The translations under genes were made by a program, and so were the position numbers. From contig NZ_KI518128.1 in the NCBI RefSeq assembly GCF_000479045.1, positions 17,851 through 81,850 of the forward strand: 64,000 nt of DNA, written 5' to 3'. Under the pieces are notes generated by a model. It had not been told where the DNA came from, made no database searches, and saw only the letters and a list, made by a program, of their open reading frames with translations. Below are positions 51,548 to 59,282 of this stretch, in pieces. The DNA comes from Cetobacterium somerae ATCC BAA-474. Its GTDB lineage: Bacteria > Fusobacteriota > Fusobacteriia > Fusobacteriales > Fusobacteriaceae. Position 1 is the first letter of the stretch. Every line of letters starts with the position of its first letter.

Positions 51548-52384
51548 ATGTTTTTTAAGTTGATTCTTGTTCTATTGCTCTCTATTTTTTCCTTTTCTTT
51601 TTCAACAGAACCTGAAAATAAAGCTTATATCGGCAGTTTTAATACTCTTAGACTAGGAAAAGGAACCAAAGACTATGAACATTTAGCAAAATCCATCGAA
51701 CCTTTTGACATTGTTGGTTTGGTAGAAGTTATGAATAAAAAAGGACTCTTTAAACTTTTATCTGAAGTTGAAAAAATAAGTAATTCAAAATGGGGATATG
51801 AAATTTCTCCTTACCCTGTTGGTACTGATGAATACAAAGAGTATTATGCTTTTTTATATAAAAAAAATAAGGTCAATTTTATTAAAAGCGAAGGTTTTTA
51901 TCCTGATGAGAATGATGATTTTATTCGTGAACCATATGGAGCCACATTTAAAATTAATAATTTTGACTTCACCTATGTTTTAATACATTCTATATATGGA
52001 AAAAAAATATCTCAAAGACAATTTGAAGCAAAAAAACTCATTAATGTTTACAATTATTTTCAAAGTTTAGATCCTAATGAAAATGATATTTTAATTGGAG
52101 GAGACTTTAATTTGCCTGCTAATGATTCAGCTTTTGAGGATATTTTTAATCATAGTGATGATATTATTTACACTTTAGATCCATCAATAAAAACAACTGT
52201 TGGAACTAAAGGGTTTGCGAACTCTTACGATAATATTTTTATTTCAAAAAAATATACTCAAGAATTTAAAGGTCAAAGTGGAGCACTCGATATTACTAGA
52301 GGAGATTTTATTAAAACAAGAAAGGAGGTTTCTGATCATCTACCAATTTTTATTGTTGTAGATACAGAAATTGATGATGACTAA
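51548..52384 (+). CDS. Secreted endonuclease/exonuclease/phosphatase-fold protein
   Basis: 278 residues. A signal peptide covers ~1-18 (hydrophobic core, then a small-residue region). The rest matches the DNase I-like EEP fold: an early IGSFNTLRLG (metal-side Asn), DIVGLVEVM (Glu ligand), ILIGGDFNLPAND, YDNIFIS and a final VSDHLPIFI with the Asp-His pair. Such proteins are nucleases, phosphodiesterases or lipid phosphatases. The start is the ATG at 51548, 6 nt after GAGGTG. The stop codon overlaps the start of thiN. An extracellular or periplasmic nuclease for nucleotide scavenging is one possibility. Confidence 0.82.
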   Translation: MFFKLILVLLLSIFSFSFSTEPENKAYIGSFNTLRLGKGTKDYEHLAKSIEPFDIVGLVEVMNKKGLFKLLSEVEKISNSKWGYEISPYPVGTDEYKEYYAFLYKKNKVNFIKSEGFYPDENDDFIREPYGATFKINNFDFTYVLIHSIYGKKISQRQFEAKKLINVYNYFQSLDPNENDILIGGDFNLPANDSAFEDIFNHSDDIIYTLDPSIKTTVGTKGFANSYDNIFISKKYTQEFKGQSGALDITRGDFIKTRKEVSDHLPIFIVVDTEIDDD

Positions 52385-53006
52385 AGCTTTTATATTTTTA
52401 AATGGAGATTTTCCCGATTGTAAAGATTTTTATAGTAATCTAAATATTAATACTGAGCACCTTTTTTGTGCTGATGGTGGTGCTAAAAAAGCACTTGAAT
52501 TAAACTATATTCCTAAAGAAGTCTGGGGAGATTTTGATTCTTTAGACCAAATATCTCTAGATTTATTAAAATCTAATAATGTTACTATAAAAAAATTTAA
52601 TAAGGACAAAGATTTTACAGATGGTGAACTTTTAATATCATACGTAACCTCTTTAAATTATGATGAAATCTATATTATTGGTGGATTAGGTGGTAGAATA
52701 GATCATATGCTAACTAATATAAACCTTATTTTTAAATACAAAAATATTATCTTTATAGATAGATCCGAAAAGCTTTTTTTAGTAACATCTAACTTCATTT
52801 TAAAAAATAATTTAAATAAAAGAATATCTTTTATTCCTTTTTCAGATACTATTGAAAATCTTACTTTAGAAGGTTTTTTTTATCCTCTTAAAAATCATAC
52901 TTTAAAAAGAGGAGATTCTACCTGTTTAAGCAATATTATTACTTCTGAAGAAGCTTTTATATCTTTTAGTTCTGGTAAACTTCTTGGTGCATTAAGTTTA
53001 GATTGA
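52377..53006 (+). CDS. thiN: Thiamine pyrophosphokinase
   Basis: 209 residues with an N-terminal catalytic domain: CADGGAKKALELNYIPKEVWGDFDSL, KDKDFTDGELLISY and GGLGGRIDHMLTN. A smaller C-terminal thiamine-binding domain follows. It converts thiamine plus ATP to thiamine diphosphate. Three overlapping starts (TTG 52371, ATG 52374, ATG 52377) lie within the end of the preceding gene; the last gives the best N-terminus. No good ribosome binding site is seen, so it depends on translational coupling. Confidence 0.9.
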   Translation: MTKAFIFLNGDFPDCKDFYSNLNINTEHLFCADGGAKKALELNYIPKEVWGDFDSLDQISLDLLKSNNVTIKKFNKDKDFTDGELLISYVTSLNYDEIYIIGGLGGRIDHMLTNINLIFKYKNIIFIDRSEKLFLVTSNFILKNNLNKRISFIPFSDTIENLTLEGFFYPLKNHTLKRGDSTCLSNIITSEEAFISFSSGKLLGALSLD

Positions 53007-53031
53007 CAATACTCTTAAAATAATGTAGGCT
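53003..53031 (+). promoter_or_regulatory. Possible promoter of the uracil permease gene
   Basis: TTGACA (53003-53008, overlapping the thiN stop) and, 17 bp on, TAGGCT (53026-53031). The -35 is perfect and the -10 poor, so this is tentative. Confidence 0.3.
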
Positions 53032-53067
53032 ATTTGATAGTATAAAATTTTAGGGAGGATTTTAATA

Positions 53068-54300
53068 ATGACTAATTTATCAACAAAAAGTAAACTTTTA
53101 CTTGGAATTCAACACGTACTAGCTATGTTTGGAGCTACTGTTCTAGTTCCATTTCTAACTGGTTTAAATCCATCAGTAGCTTTACTTTCAGCAGGTATAG
53201 GAACACTGCTTTTTCATCTTTGTACAAAAGGAATTGTTCCTGTTTTTTTAGGGTCATCATTCGCTTTTATTGGAGCCTTAGCTCTTGTTTTAAAAGAAGA
53301 GGGAATTGCTGCTATTAAAGGTGGAGTTATCTCTGCTGGTTTCGTTTATATTTTTATGTCTTGGATGATTAAAGTTTTTGGTGTTGAGAAAATTAAATCG
53401 TTCTTTCCACCTGTTGTTGTTGGACCTATTATAATGGTTATTGGATTAAGATTAAGTCCAGTAGCTCTTTCTATGGCAGGATATTCAAACGGACACTTTG
53501 ACTTAAAAAGTCTTATTGTTGCTCTTATAGTTGTAATTTCTATGATAACTATTTCAATCTTAGAAAAGTCATTTTTTAGATTAGTTCCAATCTTAATATC
53601 TGTTATTCTTGGATATATAGTTTCTATTTTCTTAGGATTAGTAGATTTTGCACCTATCGCTGCTGCAAATTGGATTGGTTTTTCTGGTGATGCATTAAAA
53701 GATTTACTAACTTTACCTAAATTTTCTGCAACAGCTATTTTAGCAATTGCACCTATTGCATTAGTTGTTTTTATCGAGCACATTGGAGATATTACAACAA
53801 ATGGAGCTGTTGTTGGTAAAGATTTCTTTAAAAATCCAGGTATTTCAAGAACATTATTAGGAGATGGAGTTGCTACTGTTGCTGCTGGATTCTTAGGTGG
53901 ACCTGCAAATACAACTTATGGAGAAAATACTGGTGTTCTTGCTGTCACTAAAGTTTATGATCCTGCTATTTTAAGAATTGCAGCTTGCTACGCAATTGTT
54001 CTAAGCTTTATCGGAAAATTTGGAGTTATTTTACAAACCATTCCAACTCCAGTTATGGGTGGAATATCTATTATACTATTCGGTATGATTGCTTCTGTTG
54101 GAGTTAGAACTGTTATAGATGCTGAAATTGACTTTTCTCACTCTAGAAACCTTTTAATTGCATCTCTTATATTTGTTTTAGGAATTGCTATTGATAATAT
54201 TATTATTTGGAAAACAGTTTCTTTATCTGGTCTTGCTATTGCAGCTTTGATTGGAGTTTTGTTAAATAAAATATTACCTAAAGATCAACTAGATAGTTAA
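53068..54300 (+). CDS. uraA: NCS2-family uracil permease
   Basis: 410 residues with about 12-14 membrane spans. It starts GIQHVLAMFGATVLVPFLTGL, then FLGSSFAFIGAL, PPVVVGPIIMVIGLRL, and a core FIEHIGDITTNGAVVGKDF and GGPANTTYGENTGVLAVTKVYDP. This is the UraA/PyrP branch, with the His-Glu pair in the FIEHIGD helix typical of uracil-proton symport. No PyrR-type leader is recognised in the 61 bp upstream. A strong terminator follows. Confidence 0.92.
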   Translation: MTNLSTKSKLLLGIQHVLAMFGATVLVPFLTGLNPSVALLSAGIGTLLFHLCTKGIVPVFLGSSFAFIGALALVLKEEGIAAIKGGVISAGFVYIFMSWMIKVFGVEKIKSFFPPVVVGPIIMVIGLRLSPVALSMAGYSNGHFDLKSLIVALIVVISMITISILEKSFFRLVPILISVILGYIVSIFLGLVDFAPIAAANWIGFSGDALKDLLTLPKFSATAILAIAPIALVVFIEHIGDITTNGAVVGKDFFKNPGISRTLLGDGVATVAAGFLGGPANTTYGENTGVLAVTKVYDPAILRIAACYAIVLSFIGKFGVILQTIPTPVMGGISIILFGMIASVGVRTVIDAEIDFSHSRNLLIASLIFVLGIAIDNIIIWKTVSLSGLAIAALIGVLLNKILPKDQLDS

Positions 54301-54314
54301 TAAAAAAATCTATT

Positions 54315-54358
54315 AAAATAGGAAGAAGTTTGAAGCTTTTCTTCCTATTTTTTATTTT
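54315..54358 (+). terminator. Terminator after uraA
   Basis: A 13-bp stem (54315-54327 with 54339-54351) containing AATAGGAAGAA is followed by T-rich sequence. Confidence 0.88.
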
Positions 54359-54403
54359 TTGTTGTAATATATAAAATATAATAAAGGAATATAGGGGGAT
54401 TAG

Positions 54404-56368
54404 ATGAAGAAATTTATAGTTCTTATTCTTATGGCAAATCTAGCTTTTGCTGGTAAATATTTTTATGAAAAAAAATCGTCACAGTCTCAAAATACTTTAA
54501 TAAAACCATTACCTGAAATAAAAAAGGAGGATTTTTCTATGCTAAAAAATAGAGATGAAATTGCACAACAATATAAATGGGATTTAAATGATATCTATCC
54601 AAATTGGAATCAATGGGAAGCTGATTTAGTAAAACTTAAAGAACTTATGGCAGAAATTCCTAAATATCAAGGAGAGATTTCTAAAAATCCAAAAACTTTT
54701 GTTGAATTTATAGATCTTGAAGAAAAAATATCAAGACTTTTAGACAAAATTTATCTATATCCATACTTACAAAGAGACTTAGATTCAACTAATGAAGTTG
54801 CTTCTGTTAAACTTCAAGAAATTGAGAGCATATATGCTAACTATTCTATCTCTTCATCTTGGATTACACCTGAAATATTAACTATTCCTAAAGAAACTAT
54901 GGTTACGTGGATTAATGAAAATCCTACTCTTGAACCTAATAGATTCCCTTTAATGGAAATTTATAGACTTCAAGAACATGTTTTATCTGCAGATAAAGAA
55001 AAATTATTATCATACTTTGGACAATATTTAGGTGTTCCATCTGATATATACAGTGAATTATCTACCTCAGATATTAAATGGAATGATGTTGAATTATCTG
55101 ATGGAAGTAAAACTACTGTTACTAATGGAGTTTATTCTAAAGTAATTTCAACTAATAGAAATCAAGAAGATAGAAAAAAAGTTTTTGAAGCTCTTTATAA
55201 CTCTTTTAATATTAATAAAAATACATATGCTTCAATTTATAAAAGTATTTTACAAAGAGATTTTGCCACAGCTCAATCTAGAAATTATAAATCTAGTTTA
55301 GAAAAAGCTTTAAATCCTAAAAATATTCCTTTAGATGTTTACACATCTTTAATTGAATCTACAAAAGAAAATACGGCACCTTTAAAAAGATATATAGCTT
55401 TAAGAAAGAACGCTTTAAATTTATCTGACTATCACTATTATGATAACTCTGTAAATATTGTAGATTACAATAAAGAATTTACATATGAGGAAGCTAAAAA
55501 TACAGTTTTAGAATCTGTTAAACCTTTAGGTGAAGATTATTATAATGGATTAAATACAGCTCTAAGTGAAGGGTGGTTAGATGTATATGAAACACCTAAC
55601 AAAAGAAGTGGAGCATACTCTTTAAATATATACGATGTACATCCATACATGTTACTTAACTATAACGGAACAATGGATGCTGTCTTCACTTTAGCACACG
55701 AACTTGGACATACTATGCACTCTATGTTATCTACTAAAAATCAACCATATCCAATTAGTAGCTACACTATCTTTGTTGCTGAAGTTGCATCAACATTTAA
55801 TGAAAGATTACTACTTGATAATATGTTAAGAAATACAACTGATCCTAAAGAGAAAATAGCTCTTATTGAACAAGCTATCGGTGGAATTGTTGGAACTTAC
55901 TATATTCAATCTCTATTTGCTGATTATGAGTATCAAGCACACCAAATTGTAGAAAATGGTGGTGCTATAACTCCTGAAGTTTTAAATAATATTATGGAAA
56001 ACTTATTTAAAGATTACTTTGGAACTGAATTAACTATGGATGAATTACAAAAGATTATTTGGGCAAGAATCCCTCATTTTTATAACTCTCCATATTATGT
56101 ATATCAATATGCAACTAGTTTTGCTTCATCAGCAAATTTATATGACAGAATAACGAATACAAAATATACTCCTCAAGAAAGAGAGAAAGCAAAAAATGAG
56201 TATCTTACTCTTCTAAAATCTGGTGGAAATGATCATCCTATGAATCAGCTAAAAAAAGCTGGTGTTGACTTAAGTAAAAAAGATGCTTTTAATGCTGTTG
56301 CTACAGAATTTAATAGACTTTTAGATCTTTTAGAAGAGGAACTAAAAAAAGAGAAGGGAGATATCTAA
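54404..56368 (+). CDS. pepF: Oligoendopeptidase F with N-terminal signal peptide
   Basis: 654 residues. The zinc motif HELGH is at 432-436, with the downstream glutamate ligand in AEVASTFNE, inside a peptidase family M3 domain. Ordinary PepF is cytoplasmic and about 600 residues long and begins near RDEIAQQYKWDLNDIYP. Here it is preceded by 45 extra residues that start as a Sec signal (MKKFIVLILMANLAFA) and a linker. Met46 has its own AGGAGG site (54525-54530), so the gene may yield both an exported and a cytoplasmic form. A -10-like TATAAT (54377-54382) precedes it. sppA follows 1 nt after the stop. Confidence 0.92.
   Translation: MKKFIVLILMANLAFAGKYFYEKKSSQSQNTLIKPLPEIKKEDFSMLKNRDEIAQQYKWDLNDIYPNWNQWEADLVKLKELMAEIPKYQGEISKNPKTFVEFIDLEEKISRLLDKIYLYPYLQRDLDSTNEVASVKLQEIESIYANYSISSSWITPEILTIPKETMVTWINENPTLEPNRFPLMEIYRLQEHVLSADKEKLLSYFGQYLGVPSDIYSELSTSDIKWNDVELSDGSKTTVTNGVYSKVISTNRNQEDRKKVFEALYNSFNINKNTYASIYKSILQRDFATAQSRNYKSSLEKALNPKNIPLDVYTSLIESTKENTAPLKRYIALRKNALNLSDYHYYDNSVNIVDYNKEFTYEEAKNTVLESVKPLGEDYYNGLNTALSEGWLDVYETPNKRSGAYSLNIYDVHPYMLLNYNGTMDAVFTLAHELGHTMHSMLSTKNQPYPISSYTIFVAEVASTFNERLLLDNMLRNTTDPKEKIALIEQAIGGIVGTYYIQSLFADYEYQAHQIVENGGAITPEVLNNIMENLFKDYFGTELTMDELQKIIWARIPHFYNSPYYVYQYATSFASSANLYDRITNTKYTPQEREKAKNEYLTLLKSGGNDHPMNQLKKAGVDLSKKDAFNAVATEFNRLLDLLEEELKKEKGDI
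54525..54541 (+). promoter_or_regulatory. Internal ribosome binding site and ATG inside pepF
   Basis: AGGAGG at 54525-54530, an 8-nt gap, then ATG at 54539 in frame (codon 46), exactly where canonical PepF begins. Confidence 0.6.
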
Positions 56369-56369
56369 T

Positions 56370-58088
56370 ATGCTTTTACTTAGATGGATTTTTAACTTTC
56401 TAAAATTTATCATTAGAGAAATCTCTTCAATGATAATAAAGTTTGCATTCCTTTTAGTTTTAATAATTTTAGCTTTTAATTATTTTACTAAAACTAAAAA
56501 AAGCCCTATTACTAAAAAATCATACTTAAAAATAGATTTGGCTAAAGAGTTTAATGAGACTTTAATTCAAAGTCCTCTTAATTTTAACTCTAAGAGTATA
56601 AATTTTTATCAACTTTTAAATAATATAAGTATGGCTAAAGAAGATTCTAATGTTCAAGGAATTATATTATTTTTAGATGATAACTCTTTAAGCAGAAGCC
56701 AAATTGATGAACTTGGAGAAGTTTTGAATGAATTTAAAACTTCAACTAAACCTGTATATTCATATGGAGCTATGTTAGATAACAACTCTTTATTAATAAG
56801 TAGTTATACTAATGAAATTATTATGCCTCCCGCAGCATCCACTGCTGTAAACATTACTGGATATAATAAAGATATCCCGTACTTTAAAGGTTTAACTGAA
56901 AAATTGGGAATAGATGTTAATGTTATTCATGTGGGAGACTTTAAAACTTATGGTGAGAATTATACTCGAAGTGAAATGTCTGAAGAAAATCGTTCTGATT
57001 TAAAGAGAATCCTAGATAAAAGTTACTCTTTTTTTCTTGAAGATTTATCTAAAAACCGTTCAATTGAAATTAATAATTTAAATTCTACAATTCTTTCAGG
57101 AGAATTAATGGGAGAATCATCAGAATCTTTAAAAAAATATAATTTAATAAGTACTTTAAATTATTGGGAGAATTTCAAAAAAGAAAAAAATATTGAAAAT
57201 ATAACTAATATAGAGGAGTATATTCCATCTTTTAAACCTACAATATCTAATAATAAAATAGCAGTAGTTTATGCTGATGGTGAAATTAATTATACATCTT
57301 CTAAAAATCCTACTGCTAGCACTATAACTCCTGATAAATTTATTTCTGCTTTGGAAAAAGCTGAAAAAGACGACAATGTTAAAGGAATTGTAATTAGAGT
57401 TAATTCTCCTGGTGGATCTGCTTTAGCATCAGATATTATTTGTAATGCTATTAAAAATGTTGAAAAGCCAATATATGTTTCTATTGGAAATGTAGCAGCT
57501 TCTGGTGGTTATTATATTTCAACTGCTGCTAAAAAAATATTTGCTGATAAAAATAGTATAACTGGTTCTATTGGAGTTGTTAGTCTTATTCCCAACGTTA
57601 AAGAACTTACAAATAAAATTGGTATCAATATGAATGATATATCTTATGGTAAATATTCAGATTTGTACTCTTTAACAGCTCCAATGACTCCTGAAAGACA
57701 AGAGAAAATATATAATTCTAATCTTAAGGTTTATAAAGAGTTTTTAAATAAAGTTGCCTATGGAAGAAATTTACCATTAGAAGAAGTTGAAAAAATAGCT
57801 CAAGGAAAAGTTTGGTTAGGAGATGAAGCTATTAAAATTGGACTTATTGATTCCATTGGTGGAATAAATGCAACTATAAAAACTTTAGCTACAGACTTGA
57901 ATATAAATGACAATTACTCTGTTACTGAAATTTCTTATGAAGAGGATTTAAAAACTATGTTTGAGTCAACAATATTTCCTATACAAACTTTTTTCTCTTT
58001 TAAATCTTTAACCAAAAGTGAAAATCTTAAAAACTTAATTGAAAATGAAGATATATTCTTTAAACCAATTTTATACCTAAGCTTTTAA
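56370..58088 (+). CDS. sppA: Signal peptide peptidase SppA, long (67-kDa) type
   Basis: 572 residues: an N-terminal membrane anchor (~20-38) and two tandem ClpP-like domains. The catalytic lysine is in the first domain (about Lys192, GDFKTYGENY) and the serine in the second (about Ser378, NVAASGGYYIS), as in E. coli SppA where the dyad spans both halves. It degrades cleaved signal peptides in the membrane. It begins one nucleotide after the pepF stop, so the two peptidases are translated together. Confidence 0.93.
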   Translation: MLLLRWIFNFLKFIIREISSMIIKFAFLLVLIILAFNYFTKTKKSPITKKSYLKIDLAKEFNETLIQSPLNFNSKSINFYQLLNNISMAKEDSNVQGIILFLDDNSLSRSQIDELGEVLNEFKTSTKPVYSYGAMLDNNSLLISSYTNEIIMPPAASTAVNITGYNKDIPYFKGLTEKLGIDVNVIHVGDFKTYGENYTRSEMSEENRSDLKRILDKSYSFFLEDLSKNRSIEINNLNSTILSGELMGESSESLKKYNLISTLNYWENFKKEKNIENITNIEEYIPSFKPTISNNKIAVVYADGEINYTSSKNPTASTITPDKFISALEKAEKDDNVKGIVIRVNSPGGSALASDIICNAIKNVEKPIYVSIGNVAASGGYYISTAAKKIFADKNSITGSIGVVSLIPNVKELTNKIGINMNDISYGKYSDLYSLTAPMTPERQEKIYNSNLKVYKEFLNKVAYGRNLPLEEVEKIAQGKVWLGDEAIKIGLIDSIGGINATIKTLATDLNINDNYSVTEISYEEDLKTMFESTIFPIQTFFSFKSLTKSENLKNLIENEDIFFKPILYLSF

Positions 58089-58096
58089 ATCTCTAG

Positions 58097-58131
58097 TTGA
58101 AAAGTTACTCTCTATTATGATATAATCATAA
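58097..58131 (+). promoter_or_regulatory. ybaB promoter with 17-bp dyad over the -10
   Basis: TTGAAA (58097-58102), 18-bp spacer, TATAAT (58121-58126). A perfect dyad TTATGAT-ATA-ATCATAA (58115-58131) covers the -10 element and could be an operator. Confidence 0.55.
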
Positions 58132-58163
58132 CAATTACACAATATATTCTAGGAGGGATTAAA

Positions 58164-58517
58164 TTGGTTAGAAAACTAAAAGGACAAAAAACTACTGGAG
58201 GAAACTCTCAATCTGATATTTTAAGACAAGCTCAAGCTATGCAACAACAAATGCTTTCTGTTCAAGAATCATTAAAAGAAAAAGAAGTTGAGGCTTCTGT
58301 TGGTGGTGGAGCTGTTGTAGTAAAAGCTAATGGACAAAAAGATATCGTTTCTATAAAAATATCTGAAGAGACTATTAAAGATGCTGTTGAAGATAAAGAG
58401 ATGTTAGAAGATCTTGTTCTTTCTGCTGTTACTGAGGCTATGAGACAAGCTGATGAGTTAGCTGAGAAAGAGATGTCTGCTGTTACTGGTGGAATCAATA
58501 TCCCAGGTCTATTCTAG
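58164..58517 (+). CDS. ybaB: YbaB/EbfC-family nucleoid-associated protein
   Basis: 117 residues. A Met/Gln-rich helical segment (QAQAMQQQMLSVQESLKEKEVEASVGGGAVVVKANGQKDIVSIKI) is followed by a second helix (LVLSAVTEAMRQADELAEKEMSAVTGG), the pattern of YbaB DNA-binding dimers. Start codon TTG behind AGGAGGG. It is usually next to dnaX/recR; here it stands alone between sppA and a terminator. Confidence 0.9.
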   Translation: MVRKLKGQKTTGGNSQSDILRQAQAMQQQMLSVQESLKEKEVEASVGGGAVVVKANGQKDIVSIKISEETIKDAVEDKEMLEDLVLSAVTEAMRQADELAEKEMSAVTGGINIPGLF

Positions 58518-58529
58518 TTTGAATTTTAG

Positions 58530-58562
58530 GCACCGATACAATAAGTATTGGTGCTTTTTTTT
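58530..58562 (+). terminator. Terminator after ybaB
   Basis: Stem GCACCGATAC (58530-58539) with GTATTGGTGC (58545-58554, including a G-T pair) followed by seven T. Confidence 0.88.
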
Positions 58563-58618
58563 ACTTTAAATTTATGTTATAATTATTTGAAAATACTTTG
58601 ATTATAGGTGGTTTTTTA

Positions 58619-59260
58619 ATGGAAAATAATAAATATAAAAGATATGGTTTAATACTTTACTACCTACTAAAAATTATTTCTAAAACAATGAAAATAGAGA
58701 TTATAAAAAGTCCTAAACTTGTTGAGGGAGAAAATTATGTATGTGGTTTTTGGCACAATAAACTTGTTGGAGCCTCTCTAGGACTAATCAATCTATCTGA
58801 AAAAAAAGCTGTCTTAGCTAGCCCCTCTAAAGATGGAGAGTTAATATCTATTCCTTTAGAAAAAATGGGCTTTACTATGGTTAGAGGTTCTTCTGGAAAG
58901 GATTCAATTAAATCAGTTTTAAAATTAATTAAATTAGTTAAGAGTGGTCATAGTGCGGGAACCCCATTAGATGGACCAAAAGGTCCTATTTATGAGGTTA
59001 AGCCTGGCATGTTATATCTTGCTCAAAAATCTGGAAAAGCTCTAGTTCCAGTTGGTGTAGCATTTAGTAATAAATGGACTTTTGAAAAAGCTTGGGATAA
59101 ATTTCAAATGCCTAAACCTTTTTCTAAAATGGTTTGCTTAATTGGAGACCCCATTTTAATTCCTGGTGATGCTAATTTAGATGATTATTTAGATTTAGCG
59201 AAAGAAGCCCTATTCCAAATAGATAAAGAAGCTGAAAAAATATTAAATGAAAAAAAATAA
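58619..59260 (+). CDS. DUF374 lysophospholipid acyltransferase-like protein
   Basis: 213 residues. It has CGFWHNKLVGA (an H-x4-type acyltransferase motif variant), SPSKDGELISIPLEKMGFTMVRGSSGKDSIKSVL, and TPLDGPKGPIYEVKPGMLYLAQKSGKALVPVG, the signature blocks of the DUF374 family near lipid A acyltransferases. Likely role: transfer of an acyl chain to a lipid A or phospholipid precursor at the inner membrane. The ATG at 58619 has AGGTGG 7 nt upstream; an earlier ATG (58598) precedes that site. It is 22 nt ahead of metG. Confidence 0.85.
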   Translation: MENNKYKRYGLILYYLLKIISKTMKIEIIKSPKLVEGENYVCGFWHNKLVGASLGLINLSEKKAVLASPSKDGELISIPLEKMGFTMVRGSSGKDSIKSVLKLIKLVKSGHSAGTPLDGPKGPIYEVKPGMLYLAQKSGKALVPVGVAFSNKWTFEKAWDKFQMPKPFSKMVCLIGDPILIPGDANLDDYLDLAKEALFQIDKEAEKILNEKK

Positions 59261-59282
59261 CGTTTTGAAAGGAGATTAATAG

